From the NCBI RefSeq assembly GCF_032854445.1, contig NC_088296.1, forward strand, positions 186,001-250,000: a DNA stretch of 64,000 nt. Direction: 5' to 3'. Numbering within the stretch: the stretch's first letter is position 1; every line of letters begins with the position of its first letter. Position numbers and translations under genes: made by a program. The notes under the pieces are model-generated. The model worked only from the letters and a program-made list of their open reading frames with translations. It did not search any database and was not told the origin of the DNA. Origin of the DNA: Liolophura sinensis (taxonomy: Eukaryota > Mollusca > Polyplacophora > Chitonida > Chitonidae). Positions 1-12,785 of this stretch are shown piece after piece.

Positions 1-460
1 ACTCACATTAGCCTGTGTCTTCTGTGCATATCCTACTGTATAACTCACATTAGCCTGTGTCTTCTAAGCACACCCTACTGTATATCTCACATTAGCCTGT
101 GTCTTCTAAGCACACCCTACTGTAAAAATCACATTAGCCTGGGTCTTCTGTGCACATCCAACTGTACAACTCACATTAGCCTGGGTCTTCTGTGCACATC
201 CTACTGTACAACTCACATTAGCCTGTGTCTTCTGTGCACATCCTACTGTATATCTCACATTAGCCTGTGTCTTCTAAGCACACCCTACTGTACAACTCAC
301 ATTAGTCTGTGTCTTCTGTGCATACCCTACTGTATAACTCACATTAGCCTGGGTCTTATGTGCACATCCTACTGTACTCTGGGCAAACCATACTGTATAT
401 CTGACAATAATTTGTATATTCCGGGCACACACTACTGTATACCTCACATTAGTTAGCATC
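1..460. repeat. 42-bp minisatellite array, copy A (cut by window edge)
   Basis: About eleven head-to-tail monomers of 42 bp, recognisable by ACATTAGCCTGTGTCTTC followed by a CACATCCTACTGTA-like segment. The last units near 380-450 are degenerate. The array continues beyond base 1. It lies 3' of exon 5 of TRIM copy A, at the same place as the larger array in intron 5 of copy B. Because 42 is a multiple of three, reading frames stay open by default, so the small ORFs here are not evidence of coding. Confidence 0.93.
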
Positions 461-664
461 CTTTTACCTGCCCTATCTCCTGCCTAACATTAATGTGTAT
501 GGTTTATACTATCTGTACTTTTTCAAACTCTTCTCACTTTCGTCGGTCTTGGAATACTGTTCAATTTCTTGGCACGCCACGGACATATCGGTTTTGTTTT
601 CTTAACAGAGTCTATCGTGTGTTTTGCAGGTACACAGCCGTTCGCCCTCTCCATTTTTGTCTGT

Positions 665-735
665 GTCTTCGATGCACACACTAATGTAAATCCTTCAGTC
701 CTTTATGTCGTCTAAGCACACCCTACTGTATGCCT
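665..735. repeat. Degenerate outlying monomers of the 42-bp minisatellite
   Basis: Two diverged 42-bp-like units (GTGTCTTCGATGCACACACT and GTCGTCTAAGCACACCCTAC) sit about 200 bp from the main array and 20 bp from the exon 5 splice donor of TRIM copy A. The same relic is present at 43500-43575 beside copy B. This suggests the array once reached the exon border, or that it arose there. Confidence 0.6.
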
Positions 736-754
736 TTTATACATAAGAACTTAC

Positions 755-3700
755 TTGTAACACGTAGGGGAGATATTTGTCCATCGACTGCTGCTTCTAA
801 GTCCTGGCGTTCTTGCATTGTCTCTTTTACAGTCACCTGTCTAGGAACAACTTGGTCATGTTGTACAGAAGCTAGAAGCTTCTGTCTGCTGACCTCATGT
901 TTCTCCAGATCTGATCTTATCCCATTCAGCTGGTCATCAGTTCTGCGAGAAGAGGAGAGAAAACAAAGAGACACAGTCGTGTAGTGATCTTGTGTCCGCG
1001 CAGTTAAAAGAATGCCATAATGTACTATTCCTAGTAGGTTAGATCTAATTTGTCTGGACAAACGTAAGATTGAACATTAGATATATCTCACACTTGAGTC
1101 ATGTTTTGGACAACTATAGCTTACAGAAACACATCTGCTGACAATAGTCACGTGCGCATGCATAACAAACATGGGGACGTATAACACATTTATACATACG
1201 TTTTGGTGAAGTCCGTGGAACCCTGTCAACAAACAGAATTGAGCCTACATATAAAATCCCGTAAAGAAGAAACAGATACCTCTCCAGAGACACACAGTAC
1301 ACAGGCACCCTTGGCTTTTACCTCCAACATCTAGACCATTCCCTGATCTATTACATAGCCCATATCAGCTCTCATTTCCGCTTAATATATTCCATTGTGC
1401 TTCATACAATACAATTTCCCCTTATTTGCAAATCTATTTACATACAAATCTTGTTTTATTTTAAAAAAAAACAGCATACAATATGTTCTTTTTGACATTA
1501 CATGTTGCTACTTTATTGCTTTAATCGGACCGAGGGGTACCACTGAGCATAATAAAGCTGTTGAACTCAGGATCTAAAACTTTAGCAGATCTGGCAGCAT
1601 GAGGTGGATTTGAATACCTGATCACAGTTCCTAAGGGTGGTTTGGGTCTTAGGTAACGTCTGTAGTAGAGGCAACTGAACTAATGTTAGAGATTGTCACT
1701 TATATGCTTGACTTACCTGCAAAAACTCCACGTCCATTGATGCTAATAAATCATTGGAAGCCTGTACCATTCTCTCCATTTCCTGGGCCTGTAGCTGTAA
1801 ATGTTTGAGTATAGCACTACACTCCACACTCCACTGTGAATAGCGGGTTCTTATGCCATCTAAGGAGTGCCGCCTCCAGGCTTGTAAGGCTTCCAAGGCT
1901 GCACAATAAGCCTTTTCTACCTCCTGAGTGTGAAGTTCCTGGTTTTCCTGCCAAGCAGAAAAATCGTTTATTACCTCATCCACACCTTTAGAACTGCGTG
2001 TTCAAGAAGTTATATATGTATGTGTAAAAGGGTGAAGTATACGCGCCACATAACAATGTGTCTCCGGGGTGGAGGGGATTTCCCTTTAATCCAGTGATGT
2101 ACATGTAAGTGTCTACTCAAAACCCCAAAGGTACGTCGGTCAACCTCTAAAAGGGTCGTGCCATCAAAACTGATGCTCCGAGCATGGTGAAGCCTTAGAT
2201 GCTTCCAACCTCAGACACCTGGGGCTGGTTTAAACACAAACGTTGTCGCCCCATCAGATCAAAGGGTGACGTGTATATATTATAGATATTATTATGACAG
2301 CGTATGATGGGCGATGATATATCAAGTGGAGTTGTCTAAGGTGGGCATATCGCGTGTGTGTCACTGAGAAGAAAGTCATAATAATGATACGATAGTCTGA
2401 TCAGACAAGCCAGAAATAAGTAAATAGACTCGTCATTCACACAAATACATCACCGCATCAGTCCGTGTATTCCCCTGTTTAAGTTCTGATAAAAAGTCGT
2501 CAATATTCGGGTTTAACTCTTTAATTGTAATCTACATATATAATATGTGACAGAATCAGCTTTAATAGCAATATTCTACATAGTCAAAATGAGCCACAAC
2601 AACATGAAACTGAACAGGTGTCATGGAAAATACCAACCTGTATCTTACTGTACAGCCTCAGAACTCCGGACAGTGATTCCTTAGTTTCGCCTAAGACTTT
2701 CTCCAGTTCATTAGTCCTGCTCAAAACAGCTGGCTGTAATGGAAAAAGAACGCTACATTAAAAAATCCGCCTTTCAAATGACTCACTACGGTACAGGACA
2801 AAATGTCCCATTCTTCACTACACATCATAAATTTTAGGTCAGTAAACAGTTCCAAATCATGCCATATTTATTTTGATTATCGACTTATATACTAGCATGG
2901 TACACGATTTAGATAGTGATTTAAGTTATGCGACCAGAACATTCCTTGTTTCTTTCTAACATCATTGAAAACTGTTTATCACTTTTCTTTGCATGATTCC
3001 AAAGTAATTTTGAACTTACACAATTTCTTAGTTTTTCGTGGTTTGTGTTAATAGTCGTTTTGGGAAATGACCACACGAGTATTGACTCCATTTCGGTTGA
3101 TGTCTGATATACGAATATCTTTTTCACATTACCTTGTCATTCTCAGCTGCTGATGGTATATCCCGCATAGCGTGTCCCTGATGCTCAACCACACACCCCA
3201 CACAGATCACCATTCGACACGGTTCACAGTACAAGTCGAATGACCGACCGTGTCTGGGGCATGACGGCTGCTGGGTTGATTGGTGGTCCCTACTGACTTG
3301 GCCCTGTGAGGTTTCCTGAGAGAGGTACTCCAGGGGCGAAATCAGTTGGTGACGTTTCAGAGGACCCCTCATTGGGTGACAAATAACAAGACATTCCTCA
3401 CAGTAGAACACACCACAGTTGTTACAAAACTTGACAGCTTTGACGTGATTACCTTCCTCACACAGAGAACAATATGGGATGTCATCCTCAATATTTACAC
3501 CAGATGAGAACCTCTCCACAATTTCTGCTAGATGAAAGTTAGGAGGTAGACCAGCCACACCTTCTCTCCCCAGACTGGTCGGTGCCCGACACACAGGGCA
3601 CGCTATCAGCTGATGAACGTCCTCATACCCAGTGCTGCCGGAGCTCTCGTCTGTTTGTACAGGTTTGAACTTGTCAGCGTACGAATCAATGCATTCCCTA

Positions 3701-3801
3701 CAAAAACTGTGCTGACAGGGTAGCATTACTGGTTTCCGGAATGTTTCCATGCATATCGAACAGATGAGAACATCATCCCGCTCTTGCATACTTTCGGCCA
3801 T
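755..3801 (-). CDS. TRIM-type RING/B-box/coiled-coil protein, copy A (3' end outside window)
   Basis: Predicted E3 ubiquitin ligase of the tripartite-motif family. Coding exons on the minus strand are 3133-3801 (669 nt), 2638-2733 (96 nt), 1717-1947 (231 nt), 1200-1222 (23 nt) and 755-942 (188 nt). All junctions are GT-AG and the phases agree (0, 0, 0, 2), with phase 1 at the end of exon 5. Exon 1 encodes a C3HC4 RING (CSIC near residue 14 to CPVC near residue 70), B-box 1 (CSLC to H-x-H region, about 110-150) and B-box 2 (about 180-215). Exons 2-5 encode a helical, Glu/Gln/Leu-rich coiled coil. The start MAESM lies 17 nt inside an exon whose upstream AG acceptor is at 3819-3820, so a 5' untranslated exon must exist. 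The B30.2 exon expected from copy B would lie left of base 1. The frame is open throughout. No function beyond family membership can be read from sequence. Confidence 0.88.
1200..1222 (-). CDS. TRIM copy A 23-nt microexon (exon 4)
   Basis: Minus-strand acceptor TGTTTGTTGACAG and donor AAAAC|GTATGT enclose exactly 23 nt, encoding GSTDFTK plus two bases. It converts phase 0 of exon 3 into the phase 2 needed by exon 5. It is identical in copy B at 44040-44062. Vertebrate TRIM genes typically have a 23-nt exon at this position. Confidence 0.8.
3133..3801 (-). CDS. TRIM copy A coding exon 1: RING plus two B-boxes
   Basis: 223 codons ending at the donor CAAG|GTAATG. All zinc ligands of the RING and both B-boxes are present. 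By eye it differs from copy B exon 1 by about 13 amino-acid changes and about 15 synonymous changes, none at a zinc ligand. Confidence 0.93.
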
Positions 3802-4614
3802 TATTAGTTTTTTTTTTCCTGCAACAAAAACAGCAAATCGCTCAGACGGGCACCTATAAGAATGATCCTATTTACAAAATCATTAACGTTCAAGACAGCA
3901 CACAACCTCCATCTGTTCCCGTGTTCCCACAACACACTGAGTACAGTACTTTTTATCGCGATTCTCCAATTCTCGTTTAAGAAGCATTAAAGTGTCTATA
4001 CATGCACGAGGAGAGTAAACCTCGCTTTCCTGAGAAAGAATCCATTCTGCTCAGTTAGAAATTTGGCCATTCTTCCTTTTATTGCGCTTTTTGGCAAAAA
4101 TCTGGTCAGGCTAATTTGGGCAGAGGTGTTTTATAGTGATATTCGATAGATATATAGCTCCAATCCATAATTAGCAAGTCTGTGTGCAAAAACGAGATTA
4201 TCGCTATTTAAATGTATATTGTCTAGCCAAGCCTGTTGACTACAGTGTCTATGATGGTAACTTGACCCTATATACTGTATGTTAATTGGGCCAAACCTCT
4301 GGAATATCTCTATCTGCAGAAGTTTATACAATATATAACAGATATAATAAACACGACATTACTAATAGTGACACAAGCATTATATTAAAACAGTTATAAA
4401 CCAAGGTCAAATTTTGTATTCCAGCTTCCAGTGTTTTTTTTAGAAAGCACAGAAGTAAAGACTACAATACACCAGCTTATCAATCAAAACGATTAAACCG
4501 TAAAATGTTGACTTCGTTCCAATGTGTGAAGTACACGACCGATTAGATACAGCGCTATAACAGGGACAGCCTGTCATAGCACCGTATCAACTCAAAGCCT
4601 GGATTGGAGATATG

Positions 4615-4860
4615 TTTATTTATTTATTTATTTGAGTGGTGTTTTACGCCATGCTCAAGAATATTTCACTTATACGACGGCGAGCAGTAATATAGTGAGA
4701 GGAAACCCACCACCATCCGCAGGTTGCTTCCAGACCTTCCCACGTCCGGCCGGGGGGAAGCCGGCATGAGCTGGACTTGAACTCACAGCAACCGCATTGG
4801 TGAGAGGAAACTGGATCATTGCGCTGCGCTAGCGCGCAGACCGACTGAGCCACGGAGCCC
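4615..4860 (-). mobile_element. tRNA-derived SINE
   Basis: Reads on the minus strand from a tRNA-like head (GGCTCCGTGGCTCAGTCGG, A-box-like; GTGAACTCAAGTCC region... B-box-like GAGTTCAAGTCC) through a conserved body to an (AAATA)n tail. The family appears more than a dozen times in the window in both orientations. It resembles molluscan tRNA/Meta-type SINEs, which is an inference without a database. A C-run abuts the head. Confidence 0.85.
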
Positions 4861-5751
4861 CCCCCCCCCCCCTCCTCCTGGGAGATATGTAACCCATGTA
4901 CACTGTGGAAGTAGGTTAGCGTCCATTCAAACAACTCCAGCTAATATATAAGCCGACCTACATGGAGTAGGTGTGTCAAGTTACACACCCCATTATTGGT
5001 AATCAATGGGCGAGGTTGTAGTGTTTGCTGAGTGGCACGTTCATAATCCATGTAGCCTTTCAGTTCTGTTACATTGAAAACCCTGTCTGCAGTTCAGTGC
5101 ATACCTTAGGTTTGAGCTCGCCTCCAAGTCGGGAGACCTGAGACTTGAGTCGCGTCATACCAAAGATTTCGAAAATGGTATTTCTTACTGTTCAGCTTGG
5201 GATATGAGAACATGTACATCCTAACCATGATTTTTTTACTGTTACAATTTTTATATTTGGAGCAGAAAGGCGAACGTAAGTGAACACACAGCGTTCCATA
5301 CATGTCGGTTGCTCTGGTTATCTACATGTATGTAGGCCCAACCCCAGACAACACGTCAGTGGCAAGCAACGACCTTCAGCAAAACCCTACATAATGCTTC
5401 TCAAGTTCAAAGCTTCAGAAAAATACATTAATAACGTACTATCGCCCTGTTTATATTGTAAAAAGATCGACATAATTGGACAGTGTGAACTTGCCCCTAA
5501 TTCAATTAGTCGTTTTTCTTGAGAAGAAAATATTCCAACTGTTTATAGACAGTGTCAGAGTTTCACACACAGATCGAGAGTAGAGTCTATACAGAGACAC
5601 ACACCATTAATCGTACGTCGACTTCGTGAGGATGAGCAGACCATTTACATTCTGTATGAGATCTGGTCACACGATCAAGTAAAGACAACTCCCTCACCTG
5701 ATAGAAATATCCCGATATAACAATAGGCCTACCCCATCTTACAAGACTTAC

Positions 5752-5886
5752 CTGTCGCCACTATTCCCACCGTGTTTCACTACTTGATAAAACTGTGCAG
5801 ATTGAAACAGAAACTACTTGGTTCCGAGAAATAGGTCATCCGAGCAGGGGAGTTAAATCCCTCAGTATGCTTGTACACATTTATAC
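5752..5886 (-). promoter_or_regulatory. Candidate TATA promoter and untranslated first exon, module 1 (A1)
   Basis: Minus strand: TATAAAT at 5879-5885, a conserved GCATACTGAGGGATTT start region about 20 bp downstream, then about 110 nt ending TGGCGACAG|GTAAGTC with the donor at 5751-5752. It matches eight other modules in the window. The TRIM coding exon 1 has an acceptor just before its ATG and so needs such an upstream exon. It contains a short upstream ORF starting MTYFS. Confidence 0.55.
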
Positions 5887-6058
5887 TACATGACATCTCC
5901 ACAATTGTAGCACAGTTCCCTCAACAACTCAAGAATGTGCACATAATCTTTAAAATTATGGCCATTGCAATGGCCGTTATTTACATAGTACGGCTTTAAC
6001 TGCAACTGATCGGATGGCTCACAGATCAACGGTCATAACAGTTTACTTTAACAATATT

Positions 6059-6294
6059 ATTTACTTATTTGGTTAGCGTTTTACGCCACGCTTAAGAAAA
6101 TAAAATACGACGGCCGCCAGCATTATAGTGGGAAAAAACCGGGGCCCGGTGGAAGCCCGGGACCATCCGCATGATGCAGCCAGACTTTCCCATATGCGGC
6201 TGGAGAGGAAGCTAGCATGGACTGGAACTGGGCGGTAGGCTTCTTCGCCATTGCTCCGTGCTCGCGTGCTAATAATCTCGGCCACTGAAGCCCC
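6059..6294 (-). mobile_element. tRNA-derived SINE
   Basis: Same family, minus strand, diverged head (GGGGCTTCAGTGGCCGAG) at the right and TTTGGTTAGCGTTTTACGCC tail region at the left. Orthologous copy in block B at 48937-49178. Block A2 has lost it in a deletion of about 480 bp around 15820. Confidence 0.8.
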
Positions 6295-6865
6295 TTTGAG
6301 CAACTGATATAGGCTATCACACAACAGACGGACTGGCTTACAGGGATTAGGTGAACGCTTATACAAGTATAACATCACTTTTTTTTACTGTCACAGTTTT
6401 TTTTTTTTAAATATTTACACGTTGTAAGTAAATGAACAGCGATCCATACAGGCATGATATCCGCGCTATGTGTGCCATAGGCAGCACGTCACCGCCAGTA
6501 ATCGACCTTCAGCACAACTGCATAATGCTTTTCAAGGTTAAAGCTTCACGACCCCAAATTAATAACGTAATATCGCCCTGTTAGAAGATCGACACAGTCA
6601 AACAGTATAAACCTGAACAAAAATAAGTCGTTTTCCTTGATACGCAAATATCGACGGTTCTAGGCTCACACATAGGCTGGCATGGCCGATGTTAAAGTCT
6701 ATAAAAGAAAGCGTCTCATTCGTATATCTACGTTGTGTCGATTTGAGGACGAGCAGACCAATTAAACTGTGTCTGACAGTGGGTGACACGATCAAGTAAA
6801 GACAACTCCTTAACCTGACAGATCGTTTCCATCCAAACTACATATAATCGTCTCACAGAGCTTAC

Positions 6866-7001
6866 CTGTCGACACAAATCTCACCTGGCTTCACAACTTG
6901 GTGAAATTGAGCAGATTGGAATAGAAAATACTTAGTTCTGAGAAATGCACCTGATCTGTACAGGGGAGGTAAATCCCTCAGTATGTTTGTACACATTTAT
7001 A
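6866..7001 (-). promoter_or_regulatory. Candidate TATA promoter and untranslated first exon, module 2 (A1)
   Basis: TATAAAT on the minus strand at 6995-7001, start-region motif CATACTGAGGGATTTACC, and exon end TGTCGACAG|GTAAGC at 6866. Similar in layout to module 1. An inverted repeat lies 400 bp upstream at 7403-7418. Confidence 0.55.
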
Positions 7002-7402
7002 CTCTGTGACATCTCAAGAATGGTTTCCACAACTGGCCATTAACTTAAGGCCTATCTGTGAATGTCACATTTCGACTAACAACCAGTTAACCACAAAATT
7101 ACTTCAGTAAATGGGTTCAAATCATTTATATTTGTTATACCGTTTAGGTACAAACAGTCTTCTTGGCAAGCTTGTCGTAAAGGGCGCCTAACCTAGAGCT
7201 CTACCGTGAGGCCTCGGTGATATATACACTCACATCTCCTATATTTGTGTGAGGGACCATAGAGGAATAAGCCTACCTGTTTGCCCTGAGTTGCGACCCT
7301 TACTTGAAGAGAACGGTCTTGCGAGATTTTCAAGCCCAACACTTCACTTCGGCTCTTGTTTAGAGACTGAAGATCGGGTTGGCCCACTTTGGCTAACCGG
7401 TT

Positions 7403-7418
7403 GGAGCAGATATGCTCC
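7403..7418. promoter_or_regulatory. Conserved dyad GGAGCA-GATA-TGCTCC
   Basis: Perfect 6-bp inverted repeat with a four-base GATA spacer, found upstream of the second and third modules of each block. Copies: 13495-13510, 16963-16978, 23468-23483, 50421-50436, 63146-63161. The 13495 copy has changed on both arms (GGAGTA/TACTCC) and stays complementary. It could be a transcription-factor site; no factor is assigned. Confidence 0.4.
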
Positions 7419-7910
7419 GAACTAAAATCACAAGGGTGTGTAGATGTCAAGCGATACGCAACATAAAAAAGACAATGATACTTATCGCCATTTGATAACC
7501 CCTCTTTTCCTCAGTCGATCTATACACCGCCAAAGTAGATCTGTACAAACATAATATGCTTTGCCAGTATTAAGACAATAAAACGTTAAAATTGCGACGA
7601 AGCGTATATGACCTCCTATATGGACTGTCTTCTCTTTATAAAAGAGAAACAGGTCATTACCTCAAAAGAAACAATTCAAAAAGCACGTCACCTTATCTCT
7701 TCCGCGAACAGTGTCCTGAAAACTTCATTCGCCAGAGTGGAGAGTATCAACATGTGTTGACACTCAAATATCACTGACTTGCCGATGATTGGTTACCGTA
7801 AACCTAAAACAATATCTGTGAAAGAATTAACTAACTTGTCAATAAATCTACGTCTGCATCTGACTGTATACTCAGTCAAGGCATCGCTGGACTGAAGTTT
7901 TTATAATATC

Positions 7911-8167
7911 ACGGGCCGAGGAGGTTAGTGTGTCAGCGCGACGCCTTGGCCCAGGGGGATCTCACCAACGCGACCGCTGTGAGTACAAATCCAGCCTAGG
8001 CTGTCTTCCTTTCTGCTCATACGTGAGAGGGTCTGACTGCAACCTGCGGATGGTCGTGGTGTCCCCCGGAATCTGCCCAGTTTCCTCCCACCATAATGCT
8101 GGCGGTCGTCATATAAGTGAAATATTCTTGTGTCCGGAGTAAAACACCAATCAAATGAATAAATAAA
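7911..8167 (+). mobile_element. tRNA-derived SINE, plus strand
   Basis: Head GGGCCGAGGAGGTTAGTGTG, internal B-box-like GTGAGTACAAATCC, body GCAACCTGCGGATGGTCGTG, and tail AAACACCAATCAAATGAATAAATAAA. Orthologous copies are at 17461-17718 and 50931-51190, so it inserted before the blocks multiplied. Confidence 0.85.
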
Positions 8168-9745
8168 TTCATCTTTAGTTGTCAGCACTGAAAATGCTGA
8201 CCAATTCTCCACATTATGATCAAAGACTAAAACTTCATTTTCCCTGTTTTTTACCCCCAGGGTGGGCTTTGTTATGTAGATTTGTCGTCGTAACAACGTA
8301 TAGAACGTGTGGTCATAGTAATATTTATTATAAGTTTCTAACCCATTTGTCATCTGAGCCACTGGAGACTCTTTTGGGCTGGTTTAATCATGATATTTGG
8401 ATTAGTGGTAAGTTTTCCACCCTCATGGAGAGAGGGGTGTATTATTTCGGTTCTAAAACCGGGTAAGGATCATAATGAACCGTCTAATTAACGTCTTATA
8501 GCTCTTATCAGCGTTTTTAAGAGTATGGAACGAATAATAAATGATAGATTTCTTTGGTATTTAGAAACCAACACTTTACTGTCTAATATTAAAAGTGGTT
8601 TTCCTCAAAGTCGATCTAAAGTTTGTCGAATTGAAACTTTTATTCGTAATGATATAATAAAAAATGAACAAGATGTGTCACTATTTTTCGACCTTGAAAA
8701 TGTCACCGAACTACGACGCCGCACGGAAATAGGGTGTTTTAAAAGGCCCCTCAGATATGGGACTTATCGCTTATGATTATTTATCACAGCTTTTATCTTA
8801 TCGTCAGCTGTCTTCATTTTAGGTTTTTTGATGAGCAAAAATCACCGTATTCCAGGGCAGCATACTGTCACCAACACTGTTTGCCTTCAAACTTGATAGC
8901 TTGTGAAAAACTTAAACATGTGGTACAAAAGTTTCTTTATATGTACAGTTGATGATTTCCGTATATGCTACCGTTCTAAAATATGAATAACATCGGCAAG
9001 ACTGCTGCAGTTTTCTCTCAATAAGACCAAGAAATGGGCAGTTGAACATGATTTTAGATTTTCTACATCTAAAACCATCGATATGCATTTTTATTGTAAA
9101 CGGATCTTCATTTCCACTTCAAGATTTTATGGTAAACCAGTGAAAATTGAGATGTGAAAACAGATTTTCAGGAGTCATAGATGATAGCAAATTCCTCATT
9201 TCCCACCATGTGGAAATGCCTAAAGCTAAATGAAAAAAGCTATGCGTCGAAACAGACATTTGTATGCCAGCCGTCAACCAAGATGGACATTCGAGGTCAA
9301 CAATCGTAAGGCCAATTCCCAAAACGACGTATAAGTAAGGGTCTGAACATAATTAAGGTCGTATATAGCAAAGTCTAGTCTTGACTTATGTACTGAGCGG
9401 TCAGTTTTATTAAATTGACATCGATCTTTTGTGAGGCCTAAATTGACCTTGGTTCCATCATTTACGGTTCAGCCAGGAAATCGTATCTAAAAATGTGCGA
9501 TCCTGTCCATGACCAGGGTTTGAGGCTCAGCCTTGGTGCCTTTTAATTTAGAACCTCACCCGTACAGAGTTTATACGTTGTGGCTAACCAATCTTTAGTA
9601 TACAACAGGTGTGTACAGTACACAGTCCATGTGCTACAAAGCTTACAGCACATCCAAGAAGCCTTGCCTACGAATGCAATATGTAAATATATGCAGATAG
9701 ATGATTTGATACTCGTGTGCAGTAATTTATTTAGAAGCTAACGTC
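8168..9745 (+). pseudogene. Decayed LINE reverse-transcriptase fragment (A1)
   Basis: Plus-strand relic of a non-LTR retrotransposon. Recognisable pieces are the RT entry motif (LKPG near 8455), MERIINDR at 8525, a frame-broken VDDFRICYRSK (YxDD region) near 8950, and C-terminal sequence to about 9745. It has many stops and frameshifts. It matches in order the minus-strand LINE at 28740-31870. The same relic is at about 17780-19325 and 51255-52825, so it moved with the block. Confidence 0.8.
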
Positions 9746-10008
9746 AAACAAGAGGATATAGTTCGTGTGTCTTTTCCGGAATTTCCTCCTCAGCTTCTTC
9801 CAAAACCTAAATAAATATCAGATCCAGGTAAACATAGGAAATCAGATACAAATCCTCTTATAATTCAGTTTTTGAGGGACAGCTAATTCTAGACCAGTAA
9901 CGTCTAATATATAACAGTTAACATCACTGCAGTGTTGTATTTTTATGCTTCCAAAAGTTTGCAAAACCTATTGTTATTAGCGGTTCAAGCCATACAAGCT
10001 TGATGTAC

Positions 10009-10132
10009 TTATTTATTTATTTGATGGGTGTTTTACGCCGTACTCAAGAATATTTCATTTATACGACGCCGGCCCGCTTTATGGTGGATGCAAACCGGGT
10101 CAAGCCCGGCGGAAACCCACGACCATCCGCAG
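10009..10132 (-). mobile_element. Truncated tRNA-derived SINE
   Basis: Only the tail and about 120 bp of the body remain (GTGTTTTACGCCGTACTCAA to GACCATCCGC); the tRNA-like head is missing. Orthologues at 19599-19720 and 53097-53216. Confidence 0.8.
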
Positions 10133-11300
10133 ACATACAGGCTTGAATCCCTGGGCTTCAACCTCTATTATATCTGTTCGAATTATTATTATTCCCGACA
10201 GTTATGTGATACATTTTATGAGAAAACGACCAATGGTACATTCCTGAAACTTTAGAATGTTTTAGAAAAGTATCTGAAGTTGTGCTTTTTGACATTTGGT
10301 GACATTTGGTCGACTGACTTAGCGGCCATATTGGATTTCTGTTAAACTAAACAAATCTTCCTCTCCAGAACCACTGATTCGATAGAGCTAAAAATTAAAC
10401 CGCATTTGCACAAAGCCTAGGCACATTCAGGGTGATAACGAAAACTTTCTCATTTGACAATTGTACAAGCTCGCTGTTGGGTGAAAATGTCTTGTGACAC
10501 AAAACCAGAGAGAACGTGAAATGAATCAGACGTTCAGGAAACCCACAAAGAGCTCAAAATGTATTAGATGTACGTACAAGACACCCATAGTGAACACAAA
10601 ACACATCCGACATACATGTACAAAAAACCCAAAGGGAATACAAGATGAATACTATTGTTTGTTGTTTTACTGCTTATTAATATGGAAACAAACAAAAAAA
10701 GGCACATGGCCATTTGTGTTGAAGTGATCATGTAATATCTGTAACAACCTAAGGGCCTTACATGTTCAGTTACTCATTTTCCTCCAGAACAGGTTTCCAC
10801 CCGTCAGCATAATTTTGTACCTAGTTTTATGAGGTAATCACCAAAAGTCTTCAGGTACGAAGTATCAATCTAACCGGAAAAGATTTATTTCTTTTAAAAG
10901 CTAATTTGTTTTAGTTCACCCATATAATTGCATTTTTTATTTTCTGTCATAAAACCACCCTTCAAATGATGATAAAGTATTACAGCGTCTGCTAACACAG
11001 TATCCCTTTCTTTAAGAAACAGCTGACTCATGTGATGTAAGTTTGTACGGCGAGGAGGTTCAATATATAATCGTTAACTTTCACTTACTTTTCTAACTTA
11101 TGTATCTTATAAAAGCGACATACATTCTTCAGTAATCCATTAAAGGTAGTGCCCATTTTTCAGAGTGAGTTATCTCCCAAAACATTTCCAACCATATATG
11201 TAGGGTAACATATAATACTTTTTGTCACTATAACAATGTTCCTTCAAAAAGCATTGTAAGACCTATATCAGTGTGTGTGCCTCGCCTCCCTTGTAGGTCA
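10133..11300. other. Unclassified duplicated DNA
   Basis: No gene or repeat family recognised. It is conserved between blocks A1, A2 (19721-20900) and B (53217-54008 continuing at 60352), with only short unsupported ORFs. The position 10919-10922 (CCAT) is the empty target of the LTR retrotransposon found in block B. Confidence 0.5.
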
Positions 11301-12785
11301 TCCCTTCTGCTCAGTTAGAAATATGGTGATTTTTACTATTGTCATGCCATAAAGAGCAGTGTATGAAAAAGAATCTCGCGATATTAAAGCAGGGGAAAAG
11401 ATATCCACCAGAAGGAATGTTGGAACTTAACCATTTTGATAATGAAGTTATATATATGGTCTACAGTGTTGTAACGGGGACACTTTAAAGACACCCCAAA
11501 ATCCTGATTGGAGATATACAACCTCAGGTAGACTGTAGAAGTAGGTCAGCGTTCGTTATATCTTCACAAAGATAACCCTAGGTAATCTATAAGCAAGCCT
11601 ACATGGAGATATTTGGCTGCCCTGATTGGCTGAGGTGTGTCAGCAGACATTATCACCTCACCCAGTGCTCACGGACAATGGAGGGTGTAACATATTGGAC
11701 AATGATGACGGCAGTATACATACATGTAGGCCTTTCTATAGATTAGCTAGACCTGTCTGTGTTAAGAGTGTGGAGTTAACAATAGATGTAGCCTCTTAGT
11801 TATGGATACATATACATCTGGTCTAAAAATTGTAAAATAGAGGACATTCACTGGACGTTATCTGTATACATTATAGTAAGGCTGGAAATAATCTGTGCAA
11901 ATCCGTACATAATTTTAAGACTCTATTTACTTTTAGCACCATTTACGTATACAGACATTCTTTAGCTTTGACGTCACGGGCATTTGATATAGGCTATCAT
12001 ATAACAAACGGGATGACGTACATGGAAAAGGGGGAGTGTATACCCTATTCATCAATGTTTGACTACCACAGTTTTATACTTGGAGCGGACAGTCGAACGT
12101 TGTTAAGTAAACAATAAATAGCGATACATGATCAGGGCAATATCTTCTAGCTTTGTGTACCACAGGCGACACGTCAGCGCCAGTAATCTACCTTCAACAT
12201 AACTCTGCATATGGCCTTTCAAGGTCAAAGCTTCAGAATCTTGATAACGTAGAGGCATACCATCGTCCTGTATATATACATGTAGTGACAAGATCGGCAT
12301 AGTTAAACAGTATGAACGTGGACCAAGTCTAGTCCTTTTCCTTGACGTAACTATTCAGACTGTTTATCGACAGTGTTACAAGTTCACACACAAAATGAGA
12401 GTCTATACATTGACACGCCCCAGTCGTCATTCTGCAATTCACATCACTGCCTTTTTTACCTGATTCTGCTGAAACCATGGTGCTAGGGGACGTGTAATTT
12501 TTGCTACTATACTATTGAACAGTTAGAATAAAGCCCTGACTGAGGTATATTGACAGAGGGTCGTATTTCACCAGTTACATGTGACCATTTGCCAGCTATC
12601 ACATTGTCGTCGCTGCTCTGGTTTTTCTCGCTATACTGTACGCCCTACTTGTACTGTGTAGATGTAAGGACGACTCGACCAACTAAACAGTGTCAGACAG
12701 TCAGTAAAACGATCAAGTAAAGACAACTCCCTAGCCTGACAAATATTTCCACCCCAAATACACCTACCTGTCCTAAATTACTTAC

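Larger units (their letters stand above)
4041..5950 (-). repeat. Upstream module of block A1, first copy
   Basis: This segment shares blocks with 6400-7450 and 11300-13540 in the same order: a CTGCTCAGTTAGAAAT stretch, a GATTGGAGATAT stretch, a GAACGT...AAGTAAA stretch, AGGTCAAAGCTTC, GATCAAGTAAAGACAACT, then the first-exon/TATA segment. It is one of the ancestral repeats from which the three-promoter block was built. A SINE is inserted at 4615-4860. Confidence 0.6.

Noticed and set aside
1282-1316. Alternative 35-nt exon 4 for TRIM copy A
   Set aside because: Phase fits, but its acceptor is weak. The 23-nt exon at 1200-1222 has much better splice sites and is identical in copy B.
4857-4872. 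C-runs at 4857, 14740, 32528, 39072 and 47717
   Set aside because: Simple homopolymers, most of them next to SINE heads; possibly length-unreliable in sequencing.
7193-7450. 85-codon frame conserved at 7193-7450, 16753-17010 and 50211-50468
   Set aside because: The copies are recent duplicates, so the frame is kept passively. The related stretches at 23181-23555 and 62859-63233 encode unrelated residues in most of the alignment.
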